64,000 nt of DNA from Chromobotia macracanthus (taxonomy: Eukaryota; Chordata; Actinopteri; Cypriniformes; Botiidae): contig JAZGTH010000007.1 in the NCBI GenBank assembly GCA_036877525.1, positions 914,001 through 978,000 of the forward strand, in the 5' to 3' direction. Below the pieces are notes generated by a model. It did not search any database, was not told where the DNA came from, and saw nothing but the letters and a program-made list of their open reading frames with translations. Numbering within the stretch: position 1 is the first letter of the stretch; every line of letters begins with the position of its first letter. A program made the translations under genes and the position numbers. Below, one piece after another: positions 23,582 through 36,900 of this stretch.

Positions 23582-23685
23582 GTGGAGGCAGACAGAAGGT
23601 CTGTGAGCACAATCGTGTTGACTGTTGATGAGAATCCATATGTTGGTCCAGTATCTTCCTGCAGCTTCAGCTCAACTGCTCAGCG

Positions 23686-26600
23686 ATGAACGTTGATGAC
23701 AAGCTGGAGGGGCTGCTCATGAAATGTGGCCCTGTGGGGCTTCACCCCACATCTAGAGGCTCAGGACCCTCAAGCGTGGAAGGACGAGGAAGGAGAGGCA
23801 GTCTGGATATGACGCTTGGAGAACGGAGCTTGGCCAACCATCCTCTTTTGGCAGAGGATGATGATGATGATGAAGACGATGACCTAGCTGATGGAGGGCT
23901 GACCTCACATGATCTGATTTCCCAGAATGACTTGATGGTTAATGAGGACACTGTGAAAAACAATGGACAGGATGAAACAGTGGCTTTCTCGCAGCGGATC
24001 ACCCATAAATTACACTACACACTCAATATGCCAGTAAGTCTGACGATTGGGCCTAAGACCCAATTACTGCTGTGCTTTATCAGCGTTATTGTGTCACACA
24101 CACAGATAAAGGGGAAAAGCAGAACCAGAAGTTTTCTTTATATTTTAGTTTGTTTGTGTGTTGTCATTGTTTCTGTTATCTTTATATAACCATGACCACT
24201 TCACTGATTAAAAGAGATGTTGTTGTTTTTGCCTTGTTTTAGGTGAATATAAAGCAGGAGATGAAAACGCCACATTCTTTGAATCTGAATAAGAAGGAGA
24301 AGAAACAGGGGAGAGACCCAGCTGACTGTCACAAAAAGAAGAAGAGAAAACAGCGCTCGCCTGCAAAGGTTCATCAGGCATCCGAGATTAATGTAATGTA
24401 GAATGCATTTGCTGGTTTGCTAAATTTGGATTATATAACAGGATGCACTCTTATGAGGTTTTCGGTGTGCCAAGTCTACATTTAATTATTTACATTTATG
24501 CATTGAGACTTATTGTTAGCATACTGAAATCACAACAGTCTGAAGATTTAAACATGAGACATGACATGAGAAGATGATGTGAAATATTATGAAATTCTTC
24601 AGTTCTAGAATTGTATTATTGTGGAATTATCTTAGGTTCTCACTGTTAATGAGGACGGCTCCCTTAGCCACCAGAATCCAAAGTCCCATGTTTGTGAGCA
24701 CTGCAATGCTGCTTTTCGGACAAACTACCATTTACAAAGACACATTTTTATCCACACTGGTAAGTCAGATTTACATGCACCCCTATAGAAATTACCAGAA
24801 AACAAAAAATGACAACACAAAAAACAACTTTTTGGCAGGTGAAAAACCTTTCCAGTGCAATCAATGCGACATGCGATTTATTCAGAAGTACCTGCTTCAG
24901 AGACATGAGAAAATCCACACAGGTAAGAAGCGAAAGTTTATTTTAAAAATGCTGTGAAATCTTCAGAACCAATGATCTATGTATAACTGTGATCCATAGC
25001 AATAATCTCTGTCCTGTTTTGTGGTGCATCTGGTCTTTATAGACAAACTAAACAAGCCTTAAGTTCAGAAACTTTAAGATGGCTGGAGAATGATGCATCA
25101 TTTCTTGATTTCTTTGACAGGAGAAAAAGATATTGATTTGCTTAAATAAATCCGCAGTAATCACCTGTAATGTCCCACCTGTAGGAGAAAAGCCTTTCCG
25201 CTGTGATGAGTGTGGAATGAAGTTCATCCAGAAATATCACATGGAGAGACACAAGAGAACACACAGTGGAGAGAAGCCCTACCAGTGTGACTACTGCCAT
25301 CAGGTGAGAGCAGTGCAACTAACTGGTCAACACCCAATCAGATGTCATACTCTGTAGTTAACAAGGTTCTCATAATCAGTGTGATCAGCAAATTTTAAAT
25401 GTAAACTTCTATAGTGAATGTACGTTTGTTTCTAGTTACGATTAGCTATTAAATATTTTAATTGCAGCTTTGGAGATTGTTCTCAAACAGAGCAATTCAT
25501 AACTTTTTGGTTTAAAAATGAACAAAAATTAGTTATTGAGTAAGTACATGACAGATCTTCTTACCTTAGCCCACATTGTTCACGTTAAGAAAATAACTCA
25601 ACAAATGACCTGTAATTTTATGTTTTAAACAGAGATGGCATTAGAGAGGAAAAAGAGAGCTTTACATAATTAAAGATTAATTGAGTGGGAGCACTGGATT
25701 AGCATTATCTGTTCAGTTATCCTGACTGTCAGTCAACAATGTATATTTTAACAGTATTTCTCCAGAACTGACCGAGTACTGAAGCACAGACGTATGTGTC
25801 ATGAGAACAAGGAAAAGAAGGTGCAGAAAACAGCCGCCAAAGATGCCCCTCTTCACAGCCCGGAGAACTTGAGCTTTTCCGTTCCTGCCAAGGAATCCAC
25901 GCTTCCCAAGAAGAAACGTCAGAAGACCTCTGACAAAAGTCAAATCTCACTCACAAGTCCCTCTGTTTCGGAAGCAAAAACAGCAGAGACTGGTACCGTG
26001 GAAAAAATGGAAGACAGGCTCAGTAAAGATGAGTGTCTTCCTCTTTATGCAGTAGCCACCAAAGTGAAGGATGAGTACGTTGAGACGGATTATTCTGTTG
26101 AGCTCTCTGATTCGCCTCCTGGCAGCAGGCATCTCACAGGGGAGGAGTCTAATGATGACATCACCAGTCCTCCAAAACTAGTGCTGAAGAAAATTGCCAG
26201 CAAGAGTGGGAAGCAGCAAACTCTGGAACAGTCCCAAAGTCTCTCTCCCTTGTCCTCTTTCGAAGAGAGCAAAGTCACAAGATACACATTTGAAATTGTG
26301 GACAATAAAGGCCTCTTAGACGTTGAGACCAACCCTGACATGGATGTCAGCTTGCAGGCAGGACAAACAAAACCAGCTGGAAGCAGCACAAACTACGATG
26401 ATGCCATGCAGTTTCTCAAGAAGAAACGATACCTGCAGGCAGCTACGGCGAATGCTAGCCGAGACTTTGCCCTAAATGTGAGCAGCATTGTGTCACAGCC
26501 CTCCGTCACTCAGGTGACTGTTGCGAGCGTCATTGATGAAACAATTCCCGCCACGATTCTCTCAGAGACCCAGACTCTGAATGTGGAGATCAAGCCCAGC

Positions 26601-27365
26601 AATGAGAAGAACGTCCTCCCGGATGAGGTCCTGCAGACACTTCTTGATCACTACTCCAATAAGGCCAACGGCCAGGCAGAGATTTCCTTCAGTGTGGCAG
26701 ACACGGAGGTGACTTCCAGCATCTCCATCAATTCTTCTGATGAGAGCAGCCCTGCTGAGTCTTTGGGAACCAGCTCACAAGCTCCCCCAGCAGAGAAGGC
26801 CAATCTTCTGCAGGAGTACTCAAAGTTTCTGCAGCAAGCGCTGGAAAGGACCAGTCAGAACGACACCTACCTAAACAACCAGAGCCTTACGTTTGTAAAT
26901 GACAATACCAGCCTTGCCAGCCAGCCTTTGTTTTCCACTGAGAAGCAGTTCAACTCCTTATCAAGATTCAGGCCGGGCATGAACTCTCCTTTGAGGTCCA
27001 CCTTGGAGAAACCCAACTTTAGCCTTTTAGTAGATTCCCAACACTCCTTCTCCTTCTCAGGTGACGAGACTGACCCTTCCTCAGTTTCACCAACAGAAGA
27101 CTTTCTTGACCAGGTATCCCCTTCTAAAAAAACAGATGCACAAAACATCAGTCAGACATTTCAGATGGCCACTTTTGACCAGAACTTTCGGTCTCAGTTC
27201 CAAAGCTCACGATCTGGATTGTCACCACAATTCAGCATTGGAAGTGGACAAATTAGCCTGAGAGGACACGGAGGAACGGATTTCCCAGAGTTCTCGCTGG
27301 TCAGTGAACCAAGAACTCAGTTGACCTCATCTCCAGATGCTTCAAGCAGCCAAACCTTTGGCTAA
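23686..27365 (+). CDS. znf148: Zinc finger protein 148 (ZBP-89), six coding exons
   Basis: Nuclear C2H2 transcription factor binding GC-rich promoter elements. Exons: 23686-24033 (5' UTR part from 23582), 24243-24368, 24636-24759, 24839-24922, 25185-25303, 25755-27365. They total 2412 nt, 803 aa (human 794), phases agreeing. An acidic run (DDDDDEDDD) lies at about 58-66 and a basic stretch HKKKKRKQRSPAK ends near 158. Four tandem fingers at about 178-283 are joined by TGEKPF-type linkers, the last ending RRMCH as in the family. The large last exon carries the conserved TNYDDAMQFLKKKRYLQAA and LPDEVLQTLLDHYSNKANGQ blocks and ends SSPDASSSQTFG, the ZNF148 C-terminus, which favours it over ZNF281. 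The exon 3 donor (GTTCAT at 24369) is weak. Confidence 0.96.
25495..25682 (+). mobile_element. Family A MITE-like element, degraded
   Basis: Shares TTTAAAAATGAACAAAAATT, AGTAAGTACATGACAGATC and TGTAATTTTATGTTTTAAAC with the other family A copies. It lies in the last znf148 intron and its termini are worn. Confidence 0.65.
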
Positions 27366-29700
27366 ACAAAAGCTTTTGAAGACTTCAAGCATTTAAAAGC
27401 ACTTTATATTCAAGGTCTGAGTTCTGTCAGTGAAGGCAGTGTGAACTGATTTTCCATCTTCATCAAACAATCAAGTCGTGTTAGAATCAAAGCAGGAATC
27501 TTGTACATCACGTTAGGTTTAATTAGCAGCACCTCTAATGAAGACTTTGGAGTTCTTTTGTGTTAAGGCATTGCTTATGTATTGCACTATGCTCAAGTTA
27601 AACCAATGATGGTTTGCCAAATTACCTAATTTATAAATTCACTCTTTCACTAATAATCTAAACTAACATGTTTAAGACAGACTGTTCTGACAGTTTAACT
27701 ACTACAACGTGGGTCCCCAAAAGAAACTAGACAATAACCAGTTTCTTTTCGGCTTTGCATTTGTGTTCAGTCCTTTTGCTGGGGTTTATTAACAATGGAC
27801 TGACCTAATAATATTGAAAGACTTTGCATTACAATCAGTTTTTGTATTTAATTTGTTTTGCAACCTGTTTTTGGAGAGGTACTATAAGAACCTCACTACT
27901 TTGCGCTTGAGTAAGGCACTTACTGTTATTTCTCTCTGTGAGCGATTTACACTTAAGTTAAAACTGTCTGCTAAATGACAACATATTTTTCTTGCCCATG
28001 TTACTTATTTGTGTATTCATTTGTTCTTGCATTACTTATAATGATTTGTTAGAAGGGCTTTTTATTATTTGATTTGCATTCTGTGCTCTCTGAATACATA
28101 AATAATCTTTCCACGACAGTTTGTGTAGAAGCAACTGCAGGAATTCTCCACCGAGTTCATACTGACCAAGCCTGTAATTTTATATAATGAGATTATATAA
28201 TCCTGAAATATTTTTGCACAATACGTTAAAGGTTCTCAAAAAGACAGAGACTGCCGTACAGATGAATAGCTACTTTGGTGATAATCAGTACAGTTGAAAT
28301 AGTTGTTGTTGCCTCACACATGGTTTACTGTAGATTGAGCTACAGATGGGTAGTTAGTATAGTGTTAAGAGAAAGTTAGAGAAGAGCGTCACTTTGTTTT
28401 TCTTAAGAGAGGCCCTGTCATTTATTCTGTGTTTCTGATTAATTTGCAGATGCATCTGAGATCTGTTAAACATTACCTATAGCACTTGGGCTCATGGGCT
28501 GTTTTCTTTGTCTAAAAGCACTTTTTTGATTCCCCTTATTTAGACATATAATGCACACCTATAATCTGAGAAATCAGTACATTATGGTAAATTGAGTGTA
28601 ATCAAGAAAGATGATTTATAGATTTCTAAGATCATGTTTTTATGCTTATTCTTTGTCCATTAGCAAACATGTCTGTGTATCGTTTTCATGAGGTTTCTTA
28701 TTGGATTAAAACAGAACTGAAAAAGTAACTGGTAATGTTTAGTTAAGTTGTCCTGGTATGTATATGTACACATAGCATTTGTTTACTGTATTGTATACAA
28801 CTGTATTGTAAAAATGAATTATGTAACAACATTTTCTTGGATTATAGAAATCTTCTTTTTCATACTATATCTTGATTAATCTTAGTTTTGTTTCTTTGAA
28901 AAAATATAAAGTATCAAGCCAAACTCCACACTCAATGGGCCTCAATCATGAAACATGAGCAGGACAAATTTGTGTGTGAATTCTTAATAAAACTTTTCGT
29001 ACGTGAATTGTGGAATGGTTTTGTGAATGATTCTGCAGCGTGTGTATTTGTTCTGCTGGTGTTTCTTTAGCAGCTCTGTGAGTTTGGTTTTCATAGCATG
29101 TGTCGAAGCCATTACCAATCAATGTTTCTACGGTTTCTTACATGTGCCTAAACATTCCTTCATTGTTCTTTATACATATATGTGTAAATACATGGTATAT
29201 TTTACGTTCAAAAGCATTTTGCTGTGCACGTTTTTTGCGTGCAGTATATTTAGGGAGAGCAACATGATTTAAGAATATTTGCTGCAGTTTTGATATGATT
29301 CCTGATCCCCTAATTTTTGTTTTCTTGTTTTTTTAAAAAAGATGTCATTCTTTCTTTGATTTAGCAGTAAATGCAATTTTGCATTTACAAAATATGGTTT
29401 CACAATCATTTTAATGTCATTAGATATCATTAGATTAGATTATGAACGTCTACTCTGTTAAAGATGCTCCAGATATGAACGAGGGTGGAATGAAAATAGA
29501 AGGGAAGCTTAATGCCTGTTTTTCTTTCTTTAAGGTAAATGTTGGTAAAAGGTCACATCCATTTCTAAACCACTTTTGTCATTCGTGATTGATTGGGTGT
29601 TTTTAGCATATAGAGCGAGTCCAGTTTGGATTTACTGAAGGTGGAGTTATCATTGTTTAATGATAGTTAAATGTGAATAAAAAACAGATGGTTTTGTTTA
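27366..29700 (+). other. Probable znf148 3' UTR
   Basis: Over 2 kb of AT-rich sequence after the stop with no gene or array. AATAAA hexamers at 28986-28991 and 29676-29681 are candidate polyadenylation signals. A long 3' UTR fits this gene family, but the end is inferred. Confidence 0.5.
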
Positions 29701-30300
29701 GTCAGAAAGCTTTTCTTGATAATTCTGGGTATATAACTTTGGAGAATGCATGTCTGTTGCCTGTCTTTGTACACTGGTTATATTTTTGTATGTAGTTTAT
29801 CCATTTTAATGTAGCCTCAATATTTCTTTAGACTACTCTTTAATGCAATACTTTGCCTAAGAAATGGGGATAAACCTTCTGACTGGATGTGTTTGATTGT
29901 GTGTTTGTTGTGTAACACTGAGTTTCTAAATACAACAACAAAGTAGTTGAGTGTCTCATAAGATCATTCATCAGTCCAGAGAAGTGAAGAAACTACATCT
30001 CAACACAGCATGACAAATTAAAGCACCTGTACTTGTCTTACATATGGAGAAACTCACAACCACTAAAACAAACTTTTCTTTTTCATAAGCAGAAAACAGC
30101 AGTGAGATAGAGAGAAGATAGAGAGAAGATAGAAATAATGCTGATATACACAGACAGACAGACAGGGAACCTGATAACCTTTAACAAGCGTTACTGTCAC
30201 TGTAACACACTTTAAACATTTCAGGCTTCATTTGATAATTTAGGCAAAAGTGTTGAGAAATTGTGATGGTGAAGAAAACGTTTGCAATGCAATTTCTCCT
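29701..30300. other. Spacer between znf148 and slc12a8
   Basis: No coding sequence is seen. A small purine-rich patch near 30100-30130 (GATAGAGAGAA repeats) and a CAGA run near 30150 are the only structure. Confidence 0.4.
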
Positions 30301-30451
30301 GCATGTCTTTCAATCAGCCGGAAATGGAGTCTCGGAGATCTGAGCTGTCGAGTTAACCGGACTCGTTCTGAAGGCTGACAGTCCTCATAAGCACCACACG
30401 AAGTGTGAAGTGTCACTTCAGGGGACAGAAATGAAGTGGACACACACTCAG
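30301..30451 (+). promoter_or_regulatory. Probable slc12a8 promoter and noncoding first exon
   Basis: Base composition rises in GC. CACACTCAG|GTGAGC at 30451/30452 is a strong donor that could join to an acceptor just upstream of the coding start (CAG candidates near 30880-30890). The start of transcription is unknown. Confidence 0.4.
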
Positions 30452-30907
30452 GTGAGCTCACTCGGTCTCCACCTGTTACTGCATCCGGGAGCTGATCTGC
30501 GTTCAGGTACCTGCACACGCACCGAGCCGCTTCACGTCCTGACAGCCTTAAACGAAGCTTCAGCACCGAGCTGTGACTGTAATACATGTTAGTGAACGTT
30601 TAATCGTGTTGATTATTAATAGTTTGATGTTTACGCTGTTATTTATTAACAGATGGAGGAGCTTTCAAGTGCGTGACCTGCTTAGCCAGTGTTTCATATT
30701 TATATCTCTATATTATTCATATTTATATTTATGTTTTATGTGTGAAAGATCCGTAACACTTTACAACGAGAAGGAAAAAAGATGTAGAAAATGTTAGTCC
30801 ACCCGTATTGTAAGGTGTTGTCCAGAAGTCTTCAAGAAAACATTCAGCTGGCCATTAAAAGCGGTTCCTTCCCTCAGCTCCAGCACAGCTTCATCTGGAT
30901 CAGAAGA

Positions 30908-33900
30908 ATGAGTCCACAGAGTCCACGAGAAATCTTTCATGAAGATGCTCAGGTAATCTCCACATGCTTATCATGCACATACTGTCACTGCATTATATTG
31001 AGATGAGAGGATGGTTTGTGTAGGGTTCCCAGAGTAACACTCAACCCTGGTGGAGAGTGAAGCTGCTCTTCTGGGGACCTGTCCTTTTCGGGACCTGGGA
31101 TGGAGTTTTCACCACCTGCATGATCAACATTTTTGGGGTTGTGCTCTTCCTGCGCACCGGCTGGCTCGTGGTGAGTGTTCACAGCTTCAGACAACATTAC
31201 TGTCTTCTGCTGAGTAGGACTGATGTGATCAATTCATTAAACGTACAGTATTTGCCCGAGAAGCTGCACAATATATCAGAATGATCAAAACGCTGCAGAT
31301 GTGCGTGTCACTATATGTATGTTGTGATGTGGTGACAATTTCATTGAAAGATTTAACATTTTAAAAGTCATGTACGTTCATGTACATTAAAAATGTAAAG
31401 CATTATTGTATCACGTATCGCATGTTGCATGTTTCTTCAGTATTGTGCAGCACTAGTGCCTGATATTGTTTTTAAACTTTTGTGATTTGTGTGTGTTTGT
31501 CTTCACAATATGATCATCTTCAGGGTAACACGGGTGTGTTGCTGGGCATGCTTCTGGTGTCACTGGTGGTTTTGGTCGCCTTGGTTACAGTGATGTCAGG
31601 GATCGGGGTGTCAGAGTGTTGCATCGTGGGTAATGGTGGGGTTTACTCAATGATGTCCACTGTGCTTGGGGGGAGAGTTGGAGGAACGGTGGGACTTCTG
31701 TATGTTTTTGGACAGGTAAGCAGTACTTACCTGCATTATTGATCATGATTAATGATATATATGGAGTGGTTTGTTGCTTCTCTCAGTAGTTCTCTGTTTT
31801 AGTCAACCCTTTGTCCTGCCTCCAGTGTGTCGCCGGTGCGCTGTACATCACAGGTTTTGCGGAGTCCATTGCGCAGGTGCTGAGTTTACAGAGCGTGTGG
31901 GCTGTAAGGGGGATTTCTGTGGCTGTTCTGTTGGGCCTGCTTGGCATTAACCTGGCTGGGGTGAAATGGATTGTACGTCTTCAGCTGGTTCTGCTGGCCA
32001 TATTAGCAATGTCCACTCTGGACTTTGTGCTCGGGACGTTTAGTCATCTAGATCCAGGTGAGTTTTCTTGATTGTTTCTTGTCCAACTATGTGGTTTGGA
32101 AGATCTATAAATCATACTTTCTGGTTTTATTGTTGAGAGAGTGTTGTGAATCCCAACAGTTTCTACATGTCCACTTGAATATTAGAAGTGTTTGGCTAAG
32201 TCGATACTGAAAGTTCGAGCCCTGAGGTTTCCTCATAGCTATAAGAAAGTTAATCTTTAATGATAAAAGGGTGTTAAATGATCTGTTTCCAGCACACATG
32301 GATTTGTAAAAAAATAATAGAACCATTAAAGCCTGATAGAAAATATGTTTAATAGACATGTGACTACCACATGCCAGAAGTCTTACTTTATTAAAGTACC
32401 GGAGTGCTTTAGGAAGAGAATCGGACCCTGCAGGGTTCTTTTCACAGTTCTTTGTAAACCGTTCGTCTCTCTCTTATGTTGACATTTCTTTCTTTACTCA
32501 TTTCCTGGCAAACCTGTTGGACGAGGATATCCCAGCTTAAGTCAATTGACCGCTAAATAAGTGTGTGCTGAAGCATTTCTTTCTCTGGGTAACTCTTAGT
32601 TCTGTTTTAAATGCAGTCGTCTGTTCTTATTGGCTCAAGAATCTGAGGGCAGTTAATAAAAAAGAAAAATCAAATACAATGACCAAGACTTGCAGCAAAT
32701 GTCCAGCAGGTGTCAGTGTAACACAAATGGGGCGTGTCCCAATAACTGTGTGTTTTGAAAACCCTAATTTATTAACACTTTATTCTGCCCTTTGTTTTGT
32801 GCTAATGGAAGTTGTCCTTTTGTTCACATAGACTTAAACAGTCCAACACAAGGTTTGTGTACCAGCACCAGGTCCGGTCAGCTTCAGGCTGGCAGTAAAT
32901 TAGTACCCGGCTACCAATTTTAGGTTGTAAGAACACTTCCTTAATGTTTCCATTAGGTAGCAAAAACATTAAAAATGCTATTTTACAAGGTCTAGGAATG
33001 TTCAGTATGTTTGCTGGGTCTCTTCCTAAAATAATCACAATACTACAACAATTCCAATTATAATATAGAAGTTAAGGAAACAGAGGTGACAGCATTAGTT
33101 TTTCCTATCTACTTGTCTTTCTAAATCTTTACTGCGCTCTAATCATACACATTTATCTCTTTCAGCTTAAAATACTTGTTCTTGAATCACTGAATTAAAT
33201 ATATCTTAACAGCCAGTCATGCTGCAGGAATTGATATGAGAGGAGTAAGAGTCGGTTGCACACAGAACAAGTAAAGCAAGCAAGCATGCGTTCTTAGTCA
33301 TTCTAATTTTTCTTTGACATTCTTTGCCGTTCACTTCAGTCGAGGTCAGTATGTACTTTCACACTGAGTTTGCAGGAAATCCATCCCAACTCTTCCTGTT
33401 CTCCTGATTGACAGATGCTGTGTGTTCTTGCAGGAGATTCCTCCAGCTTGTTTCAATAAGGCCTTGTGGTTGGGGAATAATCTCACCGTTGGCCTGCATG
33501 GTTTAGGGCAGGTACCGCATGGGTGGGTTACCTGCCAGTGGCAGGAAAAAGGAGCTACAGTGCAGGTGTGTTTACACTTTGATAATGCTGATAATCACCC
33601 AGTCAAGGGCGGGTGGTCAGCACAAGGAAAGCTTCATAACCATAGATGCTCGCTTACTATTGGTTGATATAAAGAGAAATGCCTACTTTTCTAGACCCAG
33701 TTAATTCCCAGTCGAAAAAACAACCCATGCCCTCCATTTTTCTTTTTCAGTTTAAACAGTTCGAACACTGAATTTAACTGCAACTTCTGTTTCACGTGGA
33801 CTAGAAGCTGGGAGGGAATTATGTAGTATTGTTCTGCTGTGCACCAATTAGATTTCATGGTGAAAAATGAATATCTGGCCAGAACTGAATCTGAATCTGT

Positions 33901-36900
33901 GTCCTGTTTGTCCTCCTTAGGGTGCATACTTGCCTCTAACCCTCATGATTTGATTTATGAAGGATGTGATGTCTGTGCTTCTGTAGGGTGTTTCTTGTTC
34001 CCTCAGTTAATGGTCAGCTCTGTTCCTCAGCTGTCAAACTCCGATGTGACAGACACTCTATTTAAGCCCACTGGGTTGGACAGGAAACTGTCATGCGCTC
34101 ATAGTTTTGGGTTAAGAGTGCCCTTTTTTAAGAGTTAATCTCTTCCTTCACTCTGTCCTTTTCATCTGACCTCTTTGTATCTTTTACTTTAACTTCTCTC
34201 TCTCTGTCTAGCTGTGACTGGGAAGTGTAAGGACAGGCAGGGCTTCTGAGAGGGTGAAGACTTGCACCTTCCAAGTTAAGGAGCAAAAAACAAATAGTTA
34301 GTTTTTGAGAACTTAACAAGAATACTTCTCTGTGGTTTTAAGTACACTGTAGGATATGAAGTGCAAGTGTGCAAACAACAGTTTAAAGACACACAAAACA
34401 CCTAAAATACATTGTGTCAGTGTACCAAATGTTCTCTGATATCTCAGTGCTGTTTGTGTACATTTTGTCTGTTCTTGGCTTTATTTGTTTGCCTGTGAAC
34501 ACACCCAGAGCTCAGTCCAGCATTCCCTTCATGTCCACACTGCACAACTGTTAAACTTGCCGTGTTTTCCCAAGAAACGGCAGTCGTGGGTTTGCACGCG
34601 TCTTGGCGAGGCCTCACTGAAAAGCCCTCCCTGATTTTAGGGTGGATGGAGGTTTTTGTATAAGTGTGTGTCAGAGATCAGAACTGCATGTGGACATGAA
34701 CAGAGGGACATTTTTTTGCAACACATATTTTGACTGATCTCTCTGGGTTTTCCTAAATATTTCTGCTTGAAATTTTAAGGCTGCAATTCACAGCTTTTTC
34801 AGTTAAAAATGAACAAACCAGTTATTGAACAAGTACATGGAGATCGTGTTGATCTGTCTTACTTTACTCTGATTCACTTCTGTACATTTATAATTTGAGC
34901 TGTCGGGTCAGATTTCCCAGGACATTTTGGTTTCATTTCACTGTAACAAACATAATGAAGATACATAAAGTAACCTGCAATTTTATATTTCAGAGGTGGT
35001 GACAGAGCAATGAAAGTTATGGATTGCAGCTTTAAAATAAGAGGTCAAGTTTGAATTTACAGACAGTGTGACGGTGTGTGTACTGCCTGTTTCCCAGTGA
35101 TCTCAGACTGTGACATACTCTGCAGTGATTTTTATCACTGTTACACTGTTTATCACTGTGACTTTTCTCATAAATCGCTCAGTAATGCTTCAGGGTTGAT
35201 AATAAACAAATGCCTTTCCTAACGCTGTTTCGGACTGAATCTTTTATTACAGAGCATGGATTTGTTGGCTATTCTGAAGAACTGCTGCATAAGAACACGC
35301 TGCCAGACTACACGGCCGGCGAGACTTTCTTCACTGTGTTTGGAGTTTTCTTTCCTGCGGCCACAGGTGAAACTACACACAAACTGTGATATGGCAACCG
35401 CTGTGATATGGTGACTGCTGTAGCAATGATGATGTTAGAATACTTATTCTTGTAAAATTAAGCCAATGGTAAGATGTCATTGGATTTTTGTATTAGAGAA
35501 AGAGCATCCTAAGTTAATGAAGTGAACTGTGATTGGTGATTGATAATTTGTATCTTTGCATTGTTCCTTCTCACATGTATAGAATAATGCATTTATAACC
35601 AGTGTTTCTCAGTGTGTCTCTGGGTATGTTTGAACAGTAACTGTATGTGTGTGTGTAGGTGTGATGGCAGGATTCAACATGAGCTCTGATCTCCAGAGAC
35701 CTGAGCACAACATCCCTGTGGGAACTCTTGCTGCTCTCTTCACCTCGTATGTGTCTGTCGGTCCACACCCAAAAAAAATCATTATCCCTTCCTTTGTTTA
35801 ACTTGTACCACTGTTGTGTCGGCTGCACACAAACTTTACAGCAGGTTCCAAGATTAATACTGACTGAGTTCCTCACACAAACATAAATTGGCTTTTGTGA
35901 GTAAATAAAACGATTAACAATTGGCTATTAAGTTTATTAGGAAGGAAAACATAATTCAATATACAAGATAACTGTAAGACTGTCTGACCTTTGTTGTCAT
36001 TAGTGACGTGCACAATTCAGATCAAAGCTACTGTACACTAACCTTTCACAAAAGAAACATTTCACATCTTAATGACTTTTTTTAAAAATGTACCAATTTT
36101 TTTACAAACAAAATTTTGAACCATATTCCGTTTTTACAATATTTCATTAAAGCTGCAATCTGAAGCTTTTAACTCTCTGCTGCCATCAGTTTTGAAATGT
36201 AAAATTGCAGGTTACTTTACATCATTTTCATTATGCATGTTACCTAAGTCAAATGACACCAACCTGACATTTCCTGGGAAATCAGACCCAACAGCTCAAA
36301 TTCTAAATCATCATTATAAACTTGTGAAACAGGGTGAGCAGATTGTGTTGAACACTGATCTGTTGTGTTCTTGCTCAATAACTTGTCAGTTTTTTTGGCT
36401 AAAAATGAACATTTTAACTGATAAAAAACAGATTGCAGCTTTAAATGGTTCTTGTTATGTAATGCTCTGTAAATAAAACTGAACCCTGATTCTTGTGTGG
36501 GAATCCACAGATGGTTCCTGTATCTCGTCTTTGTGTTCTTGCTGGGAGCCATTTGTACCAGAGAGGCGCTGCGCTATGATTTCTTAATAGCAGAGAAGGT
36601 AATCTGATGTTATTCCAGGCTTCAGAGGAGGGACGTTTTTGAAACGTTAAACGTTCTCACAGCCTAAAATTATTAGCTGGCTTTGGCAACCTCACAGAAT
36701 TTTTGAGTGTTACTCTCATTACATGTACGTTTATATTTTAAACAGTGCATTTAAAGTTTTCTGTCAAACCTACAAAGTCACAAAGGAGGGGGTTTTGTTC
36801 TTGGAAACTTTTGTATATTTACCCTTCCTACATGTGATTATTTGTAATGACTCTCACGTGGTGTTTGATTATGGCTTCTGTCAGGTTAACGTCCTTTCTT

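Noticed and set aside
33422..33667. Short plus-strand frame inside the large slc12a8 intron
   Set aside because: No family resemblance, no supporting splice structure, and slc12a8 is complete without it.
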